Assembly: GCF_009296265.1 (NCBI RefSeq)
Contig: NZ_WBJS01000009.1
Span: forward strand, 34,571-98,570
DNA length: 64,000 nucleotides
Direction: 5' to 3'
Origin: Thioclava sp. JE_KL1
Lineage (GTDB): Bacteria; Pseudomonadota; Alphaproteobacteria; Rhodobacterales; Rhodobacteraceae
Part shown: positions 29,476 to 38,100 of the stretch, piece by piece
How the letters are laid out: each line of letters begins with the position of its first letter
How positions within the stretch are numbered: position 1 is the first letter of the stretch
The notes under the pieces: model-generated
Told to the model about the DNA's origin: nothing
The model's input: only the letters and a program-made list of their open reading frames with translations
The model's database searches: none
Program-made: the position numbers and the translations under genes

Positions 29476-30528
29476 TCAGAAGCCAGCCTTGATTTTCTCG
29501 AACTCGGCGAGCTGCTTCTCGCGCAGTTCCGGCGAGTTCGGCGTCTGGGCGAGGATCGGCGCGTTGATCTCGGTCAGGCCCGCCGTTTCCAGCTGCTCCG
29601 GCGGGATCAGCTTCATCGCTTCAGTGTTGGTGTGACCGTAGCCGATCTCGTCGACGAGAACCGGGCCCGCCTCGGGGCGCAGCCATGCGTTCATGAAATC
29701 GTAGAGCTTCTCTTCGGAGCCGGGGCCATCCTTGAGGTTCACGAAACCGCAGAACCAGGTCGACGAGCCCTCTTTCGCTTCGCGCTGGAAGGCGACCGGG
29801 TAGTTGTCGTCCTGCAGATAGGCGACGCCGTCATTCCACGACCACGCGACCAGCACCTCGCCCGAAGCCATCAGCTGGGCCTGCTGCGAGGGGTCAGTCC
29901 AGTAGCTTTGGACGTTCTTGTTGGCCTCGCGCAGCCAGTCGGCGGCGGCCTGGAACTGTTCGTCGGTGACATTGGTCCAGTCGGTCACGCCGGTCGCGAG
30001 ATAGGCCAGCGCCCAGACGTCATCCGAGCTGTCGGGCAGCGAAGTGCGGCCTGCATATTTCGGGTTCACGAAGACATCGAGGCTCGCCACGTCTTCGGCC
30101 GGGACTTTGTCGGGGTTGTAGGCGATCGCGGTCGCGCCCCAGTCGGTCGGCAGATACCAGACGTTCTTGTCGTCATCGACGAAGATCTTCGAATTCAGAT
30201 ACTTGGGGTCGATATTCTTGAATTCCGGGATCTTCGAGACGTCCCAGGGTTCGATCAGCCCGGCATCCTTGTATTTCGAGATCATCTGCGAACAGGGATG
30301 CGCCGCGTCTGCTTTGAAGCCCGAAGCAAGTTTCTGATAGGCCTCGTCGTCATCGCCAAAGAAAGCGTAGGTCGGGCTGTCGCCGTATTTATCGATGTAA
30401 GGCTGGAAAAGGCCGGGGATTTCGAAACCGGCCCAATCGAAGATGGTCAGGTCCGGATCGGCGGCGCGGGCCGGGGCGCTCAGCGCGGCCACGGCAATCC
30501 CCGCCAGAAGGAGAGCAGAAGTCTTCAT
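29476..30528 (-). CDS. PotD-like extracellular solute-binding protein (spermidine/putrescine-type)
   Basis: 350 aa. Signal peptide 1-22 (MKTSALLLAGIAVAALSAPARA). The mature part follows PotD/PotF: DLTIFDWAGFEIPGLF, TDWGATAIAYNPDKV, SWNDGVAYLQDDNYPVAF and YGHTNTEAM. Such proteins deliver polyamines or related cations to an ABC importer. No permease or ATPase gene lies next to it here, so it is an orphan in this window. Start at 30528. A CGTTTT-GTG-AAAACG palindrome lies upstream (30551-30565). Confidence 0.87.
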   Translation of the reverse strand: MKTSALLLAGIAVAALSAPARAADPDLTIFDWAGFEIPGLFQPYIDKYGDSPTYAFFGDDDEAYQKLASGFKADAAHPCSQMISKYKDAGLIEPWDVSKIPEFKNIDPKYLNSKIFVDDDKNVWYLPTDWGATAIAYNPDKVPAEDVASLDVFVNPKYAGRTSLPDSSDDVWALAYLATGVTDWTNVTDEQFQAAADWLREANKNVQSYWTDPSQQAQLMASGEVLVAWSWNDGVAYLQDDNYPVAFQREAKEGSSTWFCGFVNLKDGPGSEEKLYDFMNAWLRPEAGPVLVDEIGYGHTNTEAMKLIPPEQLETAGLTEINAPILAQTPNSPELREKQLAEFEKIKAGF

Positions 30529-30550
30529 TGCATATTCCCTGTTTTGTGTT

Positions 30551-30565
30551 CGTTTTGTGAAAACG
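30551..30565. promoter_or_regulatory. palindrome upstream of the PotD-like gene
   Basis: CGTTTTGTGAAAACG, 6-bp arms around GTG, 23 bp before the start codon. Its place suits a repressor site. Confidence 0.3.
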
Positions 30566-30734
30566 CTAGAGCGGCTTTTTCGCCCTCGCAAGAGGCATTT
30601 GCACGGCAGATAGGCAGGAGCCCTGCGGCAAAGTGTGGAAAAGCCTCGACGCGGAGGGGCGTTGCGGAAAATTTGGGCGCGACTGAACCGGATCGGGCGC
30701 GGCGCGTAGGGAAAGGGAGGCAAAGGAGACGAGC

Positions 30735-32147
30735 ATGAATGACACCCCCGTCCTGTTATGGCTGCGGCGCGACTTTCGATTCCACGATCACGAGGCGATG
30801 GCGGCGGCTGCGAAGACCGGTGCGCCGGTGATCCCGGTTTTCATCCATGACGACCAGGTCGAAGCCTTGGGGGCGGCGGCGAAATGGCGGCTCGGGCTTG
30901 CCGTGGAGGCCTTCGCGGACAGCCTCGCGGAGAAAGGATCCCAGCTGATGCTGCGCAAAGGAGCGCCGCTGAAGGTCCTGCGCACCTTGATCGAGGAGAC
31001 GGGGGCGGGCGCGGTCTATTGGTCGCGCCGCTATGACAAGCCGGGCCGCGACATCGATACGGAGGTGAAATCCACGCTTTCCGAGGAGGGGGTCGAGGCC
31101 AAAAGCTTCACCGGGCACCTCTTGTTCGAGCCGTGGACCGTCGAGACGAAAACGGGCGGACCCTACAAGGTCTACACGCCCTATTGGAACGCGGTGAAGG
31201 GCACGGATATCCCGCCGGAAGCTAAGACAGTGTCTGAACTACGTTCTCCAACTGCTTGGCCTGAAAGTGAAAAGCTGGACGACTGGAAGATGGGCGCGGC
31301 AATGCGGCGCGGCGCGGCCATCGTGGCGAAGCATGTGAATGTCGGCGAGCGTGCCGCACAGTCGCGTCTGTCGAATTTCCTGCGCGATCGCCTCTCGGAC
31401 TACAAGACGCAGCGCGATGTGCCCGCTTCGGGCGGCACCTCGGGCCTGTCGGAAAACCTGACCTATGGCGAGATTTCCCCGCGCACGATCTGGCACGCCG
31501 GCTATCGCTACATGAGCGAGGGCAATCAAGGCGCCGAGACCTTCCTGAAGGAGCTCGTCTGGCGCGAATTCGCGTGGCATCTGTTCTTCCACTGGCCCGA
31601 CATGGCAGAGCGCAACTGGCGCGAGGAGTGGAACGGCTTCGACTGGCGGCGCGACAATAACGACGCCGAGGCGTGGCGGCGCGGCATGACCGGGGAGCCC
31701 TTCGTCGATGCGGCGATGCGCGAAATGTATGTCACCGGCACGATGCATAACCGCGCGCGCATGATCGTGGCCTCCTATCTCAGCAAGCATCTGATGACTG
31801 ATTGGCGGGTGGGCTTGCGCTGGTTCGAGGATTGCCTGATCGATTGGGACCCGGCGAGCAACGCGATGGGCTGGCAATGGGTGGCCGGGCCCGGGCCGGA
31901 TGCGACGCCTTATTTCCGCGTGTTCAATCCCGAGACGCAGCTCGAAAAATTCGACAAGGACGGGCGTTACCGGAAGGATTTAATCGCCGAGGGTCAGGCC
32001 AGCCCGCCCGATACGGCGACGGATTATTTCGAAGCGGTCCCAGAGAGTTGGCAACTATCTCCGGATCAGGATTATCCCGAGCGGCTGATCGATCTGAAAG
32101 AGGGGCGCGCGCGCGCCTTGGCAGCGTATGAGCAGCACAAAGACTAG
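30735..32147 (+). CDS. phrB: deoxyribodipyrimidine photolyase / cryptochrome (class I)
   Basis: 470 aa. N-terminal Rossmann-like domain (LLWLRRDFRFHDHEAM) where the antenna binds; C-terminal FAD domain (about 200-460) with WREFAWHLFFHWP, TGTMHNRARM and WFEDCLIDWDPASNAMGWQWVAGPGPDA. These are the class I CPD photolyase hallmarks. The enzyme repairs cyclobutane pyrimidine dimers using light. Start follows AAAGGAGACGAGC. It converges with the RfaH-like gene. Confidence 0.93.
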   Translation: MNDTPVLLWLRRDFRFHDHEAMAAAAKTGAPVIPVFIHDDQVEALGAAAKWRLGLAVEAFADSLAEKGSQLMLRKGAPLKVLRTLIEETGAGAVYWSRRYDKPGRDIDTEVKSTLSEEGVEAKSFTGHLLFEPWTVETKTGGPYKVYTPYWNAVKGTDIPPEAKTVSELRSPTAWPESEKLDDWKMGAAMRRGAAIVAKHVNVGERAAQSRLSNFLRDRLSDYKTQRDVPASGGTSGLSENLTYGEISPRTIWHAGYRYMSEGNQGAETFLKELVWREFAWHLFFHWPDMAERNWREEWNGFDWRRDNNDAEAWRRGMTGEPFVDAAMREMYVTGTMHNRARMIVASYLSKHLMTDWRVGLRWFEDCLIDWDPASNAMGWQWVAGPGPDATPYFRVFNPETQLEKFDKDGRYRKDLIAEGQASPPDTATDYFEAVPESWQLSPDQDYPERLIDLKEGRARALAAYEQHKD

Positions 32148-32170
32148 GCTGTCGCGCTAGTTCGCGGGCC

Positions 32171-32677
32171 TCAGATCAAGGCGTCGGATGTCGCCTTGAT
32201 CCGGGTCTCGCGGCCCATGAAATCCAGCAGCAGCCAGACCCGTTTCTCGGCATCGACCTTTTCGACTGTGGCCACGAAATCCGCGAAGGGGCCGGTCGCC
32301 AGCGTGACCTCGTCGCCGGGCGCGTAATCCGGCAGTGGCTGCAGCTGATCTTGCATATCGCAACGCGCGCGCAGCGCCTTGATCATCGCATCGGGAACCG
32401 GTGTCGGGCGCCCCGCGAGCGCCACGAGCCGCGTGATCCCCTGCGTGCCGTTCACCGCGCCCAGACGCGCCGATTTCTCCTGTTCGCGCACAAAGAGATA
32501 GCCCGGAAAGAGCGGTGCGCTGCGGGTCACGAACTTGCCCGACTGGCGACGCGTCGTCTCGACCATCGGCAGGAAAATTTCGAACCGCTGCCGCTCCAGA
32601 TTACGCCGGGCGATCGCGGCACTGTTGGGCTTGAACTGGGCCACATGCCACGCGCGGGCCGGGCTTTGATCGGTCAT
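32171..32677 (-). CDS. NusG-family antiterminator (RfaH-like)
   Basis: 168 aa. The N-terminal NGN domain is clear (AWHVAQFKPNSAAIARRNLERQRFEIFLP, then APLFPGYLFV). The C-terminal part has KOW character (YAPGDEVTLATGPFADFVATVEKVD). The protein is a paralogue of NusG, not the housekeeping copy. RfaH-type proteins bind RNA polymerase at an ops signal and let it read through long polysaccharide operons. The placement beside the polysaccharide genes and divergent to the M1P guanylyltransferase supports that role. No ops sequence was found. Confidence 0.82.
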   Translation of the reverse strand: MTDQSPARAWHVAQFKPNSAAIARRNLERQRFEIFLPMVETTRRQSGKFVTRSAPLFPGYLFVREQEKSARLGAVNGTQGITRLVALAGRPTPVPDAMIKALRARCDMQDQLQPLPDYAPGDEVTLATGPFADFVATVEKVDAEKRVWLLLDFMGRETRIKATSDALI

Positions 32678-32873
32678 GAAAGGGCTTTCTGTTCAATCGA
32701 ATTACGCCCGTATTGGCTGAGGGATCGGGCGCGGAAAGTCAATCAAGCAAGGCGAACCTGCGCGAAAACGTGCGCGCTTAGGTTGTCCTTTGTGAAGTTA
32801 ACCTTGCGTTAGGGATACCTGTGCCAGGCTCGTGCCGGGCAGAAAATCTGCCCCTGATTTGGGGAGGATGCAC

Positions 32874-34304
32874 ATGATCACTCCGGTTCTTCTCGCGGGC
32901 GGATCGGGCACGCGGCTCTGGCCACTGTCCCGGCGCAGCTTTCCCAAGCAATTCGCAGAACTGACTGGCCCAAAGACGCTGTTTCAGGCCACGGCCGAAC
33001 GGCTGTCAGGCGAGGGTTTCGCGCCCCCCGTGGTCCTGACGCAGTCCGATTTTCGCTTCATCGCGACCGAGCAGCTTGCCGATACCGGGATCGACCCGGG
33101 TGCGGTGATGCTCGAGCCGGAGGGGCGCAATACCGCGCCCGCCATACTCGCGGCCGCGCTTTGGGTAGCGCAAAAGGCAGGAGAGCAGGCGCTGATGCTG
33201 GTCGCTCCGTCGGATCATGTCATCGCCGATCCAGACGCGTTTCGGCACGCGATCGCGGCGGCGGAGCCCGCGGCGCGGGCAGGGCGGCTGGTGACTTTCG
33301 GCATCACACCCGACCGCGCGGAAACGGGGTATGGCTATCTCGAACCCGGTCGCGAGGCAGATGCGCAGGGCGTCGTGCCTTTGCTCCGGTTCATCGAGAA
33401 ACCCGACATCGCGCAGGCCCGCGCGATGTATGAGAGCGGGGATTACCTGTGGAATGCCGGGGTGTTCCTGTTTTCGGCAGGCGCAATTCTCGCCGCAGCC
33501 CAAACTCATGCGCCGACGGTTCTCGCTCCGGTTGAAGTGGCCCTTGCCGCGGCGCGCACCGATCTTGGGTTTCTACGCCTCGATCCGGAGGCATGGAGCG
33601 ACGCCCCCGACATCTCTATCGATTACGCGATCATGGAGCGGGCAGAGACTGTCTCCGCCATGCCGGTGCAGGCGCGCTGGTCCGATCTTGGCGACTGGGA
33701 AGCGGTGCGCCGTGCGAATCCGGGGACACGCCCGGATGGGATGACGCTCTCGGGGCCTGCGACGGCGATTGACTGTCGCGACAGCCTGCTGCGCTCCGAA
33801 GATCCGCGTATCGAGATTGTCGGGATCGGGCTTGAGGACGTAATCGCGGTGGCGATGCCCGATGCAGTGCTTGTCGCGCATCGCTCGCGGGCGCAGGATG
33901 TAAAGGCGGCGGTCAGCGCGCTCAAGGCGCGAAACGCCGCGCAAGCCACGGATTTTCCACGCGATCACAGGCCCTGGGGCTGGTTCGAACGCCTTGTGCT
34001 CAGTGATCGTTTTCAGGTGAAGCGGATCACGGTCAAGCCCGGCGCGGCGCTCAGCCTGCAAAGCCATCACCACCGGGCGGAGCATTGGATCGTCGTGCAA
34101 GGCACCGCGCTGGTGACACTGGGAACCGAGACCCGCCTCGTGACGGAAAACGAATCCGTCTACATCCCGATCGGCGAGACGCATCGGCTCGAAAACCCCG
34201 GGAAGCTGCCGATGGTGCTGATCGAGGTGCAGACCGGCGCCTATCTGGGCGAGGATGACATCATCCGCTACGAAGACGTCTACATGCGTTTGGCCGGCGA
34301 ATAA
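32874..34304 (+). CDS. mannose-1-phosphate guanylyltransferase / mannose-6-phosphate isomerase
   Basis: 476 aa bifunctional type. The N-terminal nucleotidyltransferase has GGSGTRLWPLSRR (9-21) and FIEKPD; the C-terminal cupin (about 370-470) carries LQSHHHRAEHWIVVQG, the metal-binding isomerase half. It makes GDP-mannose from mannose-6-phosphate, a precursor for surface polysaccharides. Start at 32874 follows GGGGAGG; an ATG six bases earlier lacks spacing. A short GGGCAG/CTGCCC hairpin precedes the site. Confidence 0.93.
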   Translation: MITPVLLAGGSGTRLWPLSRRSFPKQFAELTGPKTLFQATAERLSGEGFAPPVVLTQSDFRFIATEQLADTGIDPGAVMLEPEGRNTAPAILAAALWVAQKAGEQALMLVAPSDHVIADPDAFRHAIAAAEPAARAGRLVTFGITPDRAETGYGYLEPGREADAQGVVPLLRFIEKPDIAQARAMYESGDYLWNAGVFLFSAGAILAAAQTHAPTVLAPVEVALAAARTDLGFLRLDPEAWSDAPDISIDYAIMERAETVSAMPVQARWSDLGDWEAVRRANPGTRPDGMTLSGPATAIDCRDSLLRSEDPRIEIVGIGLEDVIAVAMPDAVLVAHRSRAQDVKAAVSALKARNAAQATDFPRDHRPWGWFERLVLSDRFQVKRITVKPGAALSLQSHHHRAEHWIVVQGTALVTLGTETRLVTENESVYIPIGETHRLENPGKLPMVLIEVQTGAYLGEDDIIRYEDVYMRLAGE

Positions 34305-34444
34305 CGGCCAACTCGGCGGTGTGCCGCCACCACTCCGTGCAAATCTGCGACAGCTCCTTAAGAAAGCGTGAATTCGCGTTTCGGAGGAGTACGACTCTCT
34401 GCTAGGTCTCCAATTGATTGTGACCGAGCCGGATTTCTACACAT

Positions 34445-36559
34445 ATGTTGGTGCGCCCCTACCGCTCTCGTTTTCTCTTCCTCGCGATGGCGAGCAGTGC
34501 GCTTGCAGGGTTCGGGTTTGGTCCCGCCTGCGCGCAGTCGGCCGACCGCGCGTGGGGCTATAACAGCTATGGCATCCCCGGTCTGATCGACATGCCCGTC
34601 GCCGGTAGCCGCGAGGATGCGGAACTGGGCTTCAACGTCTTCACCTTCGCAGGACAAACCCGCGTCTCGGCCGCGTTCCAGATCACACCGCGCCTGTCGG
34701 CAGGCTTCCGATATTCGACGATCAAGAACTACATGGGCGGCGATACGCTCTACGACCGCAGCTTCTCGATCCAGTATCGTTTCCTCGACGAGGGCCGCCT
34801 TCGGCCCGCGATGGCCATTGGCATCAACGACATGACTGGCACCGGTGTCTATTCCGGCGAATACGTCGTGGCGACCAAGTCGGTCACGCCGAAACTGCGC
34901 GCGACGGCGGGGATCGGCTGGGGGCGGCTCGGGTCGAACGGCGGGTTCGACAACCCGCTGGGCGTGCTGGGCGATCACTTCAAGACACGCGGCGAACGCA
35001 CTGGGGCGCAGGGCGGGACTTTCCAGCCGCAGCAATGGTTTACCGGGGATGCGGCGCTGTTTGCGGGCGTCGAATGGCAGGCGAGCGATCGGCTGCGTCT
35101 GATGGCGGAATATTCCTCCGACGCCTATACCCGCGAGGACGGCCCGACCTTCGATCGCAAATCTCCGATCAATATCGCCGCGCAATACAAGCTCAGCGAC
35201 AACGCCTCGATCACGGCGGGTTATCTCTACGGCACCGATCTGAGCGTGCAGTTGAGCTATGCGCTGAACCCCAAACACAACGCCCATCCGAGCGGGCTCA
35301 ATGACGCGCCGCCGCCGGTCGTGCCGCGGGCCGGCGTCGAGGCGGCGCAAAGCTGGACGAACGATCCGGCCTATCTCGCGGCGAAGCTCCGCCCGGGCTT
35401 GGCGCAGCAAGGCCTCGTGCTGGAAGGCGCGAAGCTCAGCGGCTCCACCCTCGCGATCCAGATCCGTAACGATCGCTACAACGCGCCGCCCGAGGCGATC
35501 GGCCGCGCCGCCCGCGTGCTGAGCGCGCAGGCCCCGGCGAGCGTCGACCGCTTCGCGATCACCCTGTCGGAAAACTCGCAGCCCGTCTCAACCACGACGA
35601 TCCGCCGTGACGATCTCGAGGCCTATGAATTTCACCCGGTCGGCGGCGAGCTGATGCGGGCCCATGCGCAGATCGATGGGGCGCCCGCTCACCTTCCGGT
35701 TGCGCCCGGGACCTATCCCCGCTTTTCGTGGAATGTCGGGCCGTATCTGCGCCCGGGCCTGTTCGATCCCGACGATCCGATGCGCGCCGATCTGGGTGTC
35801 AGCGTCAATGCGCAATACGAGATCGCACCGGGCCTGCTGCTGTCCGGGCGCGTGAACCAGAAGGTGATCGGCAATCTCAATCAGGCGAACCGGCCCTCGG
35901 ATTCGGTGCTGCCGCATGTGCGCTCGGATGCGTGGCTCTATTACAAGAATTCCGGCCCCACGGTTCCCGAACTGACGGGGGCCTATTTCTTCCGTCCCGG
36001 TCGCGATCTCTTCGGGCGTGTGACTGCGGGCTATCTGGAGCCGATGTTCGCGGGCGTCTCGACCGAGCTGCTCTGGGCGCCCGAGCACAGCCGTCTCGCG
36101 CTCGGGGCTGAGCTCAACCGGGTGCGCCAGCGCGGCTATGACCAGCGTTTCGATCTGCGCGATTACGAGGTCACGACGGGCCATCTGTCGGCCTATTACC
36201 AGTTCACCGACCAGTTCTATACGCAGCTCGATGTGGGCCGGTATCTCGCGGGCGACTGGGGGGCGACGCTGAGCTTCTCGCGCGTTTTCGACAATGGCTG
36301 GAAGGTCGGCGTCTATGCGACGAAGACCGATGTGTCCTCGGCAGATTTCGGCGAGGGCTCCTTCGACAAGGGCTTCATGATCACGATCCCGCTGCACTGG
36401 GCGACGGGTCAAACGACGAAGCAACGTTATTCGACCGTGATTCAGCCGATCGTGCGCGATGGCGGGGCGCGGCTGGGTGTGTCCAACCGGCTTTACGGGA
36501 TGGTGCGCGAGGATCAGCCCGCCTCCTTTGACGGCAATTGGGAGCGGTTCTGGCGATGA
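34445..36559 (+). CDS. yjbH: YjbH-domain outer membrane protein (exopolysaccharide)
   Basis: 704 aa, close to E. coli YjbH in length. A signal peptide ends near residue 31 (PACAQS). The barrel has many strands (FNVFTFAGQTRVSAAFQITPRLSAGFRYST; YFFRPGRDLFGRVTAGYLEPMF). YjbH/GfcD proteins form part of an outer-membrane pathway for exopolysaccharide or group 4 capsule. The gene overlaps yjbF (ATGA). Ribosome site is weak. This order (H then F) differs from the E. coli yjbEFGH operon. Confidence 0.88.
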   Translation: MLVRPYRSRFLFLAMASSALAGFGFGPACAQSADRAWGYNSYGIPGLIDMPVAGSREDAELGFNVFTFAGQTRVSAAFQITPRLSAGFRYSTIKNYMGGDTLYDRSFSIQYRFLDEGRLRPAMAIGINDMTGTGVYSGEYVVATKSVTPKLRATAGIGWGRLGSNGGFDNPLGVLGDHFKTRGERTGAQGGTFQPQQWFTGDAALFAGVEWQASDRLRLMAEYSSDAYTREDGPTFDRKSPINIAAQYKLSDNASITAGYLYGTDLSVQLSYALNPKHNAHPSGLNDAPPPVVPRAGVEAAQSWTNDPAYLAAKLRPGLAQQGLVLEGAKLSGSTLAIQIRNDRYNAPPEAIGRAARVLSAQAPASVDRFAITLSENSQPVSTTTIRRDDLEAYEFHPVGGELMRAHAQIDGAPAHLPVAPGTYPRFSWNVGPYLRPGLFDPDDPMRADLGVSVNAQYEIAPGLLLSGRVNQKVIGNLNQANRPSDSVLPHVRSDAWLYYKNSGPTVPELTGAYFFRPGRDLFGRVTAGYLEPMFAGVSTELLWAPEHSRLALGAELNRVRQRGYDQRFDLRDYEVTTGHLSAYYQFTDQFYTQLDVGRYLAGDWGATLSFSRVFDNGWKVGVYATKTDVSSADFGEGSFDKGFMITIPLHWATGQTTKQRYSTVIQPIVRDGGARLGVSNRLYGMVREDQPASFDGNWERFWR

Positions 36560-37203
36560 GATCACTCGTTTACGGTGCGGCGCTGCTGGCGCTGGGGGGC
36601 TGTGCGCAGCTCGAAAATCTGAGCAATACCGTGACGCTCTCGGGCAGCCGTTCCGCGGGGCAGGGCGCGACTGCGCCGACTGCTACAGCTCAAGGCGAGG
36701 GCGTCGGCGTGAAGGTTGTGACGCAGACCGCTCCCGCGCGCGGGCTCGAAGTGGTCATCCCGTCGCGCGATGCGAATGCGGTCCTGTCTCTGGCTGGGCG
36801 TAACGGCACGGTCGAGACCTGGCGCACGGATGACGACATCACGGTGTCCGTGGATCGTGGCGTGGTGGTTGCAACCAGAGGTTTAGGCGATGATCTGATG
36901 GCCGCGGATTCCGGACCGACGCTCGCCGCCCTTCGCGGGACGAAGATCGGCGCCTATCGCCGGACCTACCGCTTCCTCACGGCGGAGAACCATTCCGATT
37001 ATGTCCTGCTTGGCTGCGAAATGACGACAGCCGGAAACGAAACCCTCGCGGGGCAGAATTTGCTGCGTCACGAAGAAAAATGCAGCAATCCGAAAATGAC
37101 CGTCACCAATATTTATTGGACCGATGAAAAGGGACGGATCCAAGCCGGGCGGCAATGGGTTTCCCCAACTGTCGGGCAGATCGCGATTGGTGTGCTCAAC
37201 TAA
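36556..37203 (+). CDS. yjbF: YjbF/GfcB-family outer membrane lipoprotein
   Basis: 215 aa. The lipobox LALGGC puts the lipidated Cys at residue 16. The body has the YjbF pattern (GLEVVIPSRDANAVLSLAGRNGTVETWRTDDDITVSVDRGVVVATRGLGDDLMAA; then RRTYRFLTAENHSDYVLLGCEM). It is the usual partner of YjbH in exopolysaccharide/group 4 capsule export. The ATGA overlap with yjbH (start at 36556) indicates coupled expression. Confidence 0.87.
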   Translation: MRSLVYGAALLALGGCAQLENLSNTVTLSGSRSAGQGATAPTATAQGEGVGVKVVTQTAPARGLEVVIPSRDANAVLSLAGRNGTVETWRTDDDITVSVDRGVVVATRGLGDDLMAADSGPTLAALRGTKIGAYRRTYRFLTAENHSDYVLLGCEMTTAGNETLAGQNLLRHEEKCSNPKMTVTNIYWTDEKGRIQAGRQWVSPTVGQIAIGVLN

Positions 37204-37302
37204 GCCGGTTGAACCGTTCGGGATTAATTAACCCTATGGTTCACCAAAAGATTAATATAAGATTATCACGTCTTACCTATCCCAACCTAATCGGAGGTTT
37301 CG

Positions 37303-37638
37303 ATGACGAAGTTCTTTACCGGTGCCATTGCAGTGGCAGCTACTCTCGCTGGCGCCCTTCCGGGTGCGGCCCAGGATCTGCAAGCGCCGGCCAATCTCAG
37401 CCATGACGCGCTCGTCGCTTGGGCAAAAGCCAATAACGTTTGTGAAACGGCCGTTTCCGATGCCGTTTACAACGCGGACGGGAACGTCGCTGTGACTTGC
37501 ACGCCCAAGGCGACGAAGAGCACTCTTAGCGGCGCCACCCCGGTCGCAGCGGTGATCATTGGTGTCGGCCTTGCAGCAGCTGCGATGGGCAGCGGCGGCG
37601 GTACCAGTGGTACCAACGGGACCAACGGCACGAACTGA
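37303..37638 (+). CDS. small secreted YjbE/GfcA-like protein
   Basis: 111 aa: signal peptide (about 1-23), a Cys pair (NVCETAV..., VTCTP), a hydrophobic Ala/Val/Gly segment and a low-complexity tail GSGGGTSGTNGTNGTN. That architecture recalls E. coli YjbE, which ends in Gly- and Thr/Ser-rich sequence after a hydrophobic segment, but sequence similarity cannot be claimed here. GGAGGTTTCG precedes the ATG. It follows yjbH-yjbF and has its own terminator, so it probably belongs to the same system. Confidence 0.7.
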   Translation: MTKFFTGAIAVAATLAGALPGAAQDLQAPANLSHDALVAWAKANNVCETAVSDAVYNADGNVAVTCTPKATKSTLSGATPVAAVIIGVGLAAAAMGSGGGTSGTNGTNGTN

Positions 37639-37660
37639 TCCGTTCGAGCCGAGAATAAGA

Positions 37661-37687
37661 AGGGCCCCGCATCTGCGGGGCCTTTTT
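37661..37687 (+). terminator. Rho-independent terminator after the YjbE-like gene
   Basis: GGCCCCGC-ATCT-GCGGGGCC followed by TTTTT; it ends the yjbH-yjbF-yjbE-like run. Confidence 0.88.
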
Positions 37688-37720
37688 GATTCGGGCTAAA
37701 CCTAAGTCAGGCCAGAGAAA

Positions 37721-37736
37721 CTGTCCAAATGGACAG
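37721..37736. promoter_or_regulatory. palindrome CTGTCCAAATGGACAG
   Basis: A perfect inverted repeat (7-bp arms CTGTCCA/TGGACAG) 34 bp after the terminator and upstream of the small ORF at 37811. Its dyad resembles LuxR-type boxes in shape only. Confidence 0.35.
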
Positions 37737-37810
37737 CGGCTCCAGCAACTTTATTTCATGCCGATTCGCGCATCCTGTGATATGACATATTTGTGACGGG
37801 TATGAGGTGA

Positions 37811-37936
37811 ATGGGGATTCACGCGATGCTTACGGGACTCGCAATTTTTCCTCTAGCGGCTCTGGTGTGGATGATGCTCTGCGAGAGTGTCGCACCGATG
37901 CAGGACGAAGCGCCGTATCGCGAGGTGGCTAGGTAG
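37811..37936 (+). CDS. putative 41-aa small membrane protein
   Basis: MGIHAMLTGLAIFPLAALVW... one transmembrane helix then a charged tail (PMQDEAPYREVAR). GAGGTGA stands directly before the ATG (tight spacing). It lies downstream of a palindrome in an otherwise empty 460-bp gap. Too short to judge from sequence alone. Confidence 0.35.
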   Translation: MGIHAMLTGLAIFPLAALVWMMLCESVAPMQDEAPYREVAR

Positions 37937-38100
37937 GGACCGCTTGGGCCGGCTACGGCCCCGGCGAGGTGGTGACGAGCGCCGATCCGCGCAGGATAGG
38001 TAAGACTCATTGCGCCAATCAGCGCTCGGCGCCACCTGAAAAGATACACGCAGACACGCTGCGCCACTTTGAGGCCCGAGTCGATAAGGGCCTATTTGCG
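37937..38100. other. intergenic gap, no gene seen
   Basis: Between the 41-aa ORF and the convergent WecA-like gene. AGGCCC/GGGCCT at 38072-38093 can form a hairpin and may end transcription from either side, but the T-run is poor. Confidence 0.3.

Noticed and set aside
34305..34444. ops/JUMPstart element before yjbH
   Set aside because: GGCGGTAGC or a close match is not found here or before wza or the M1P guanylyltransferase.
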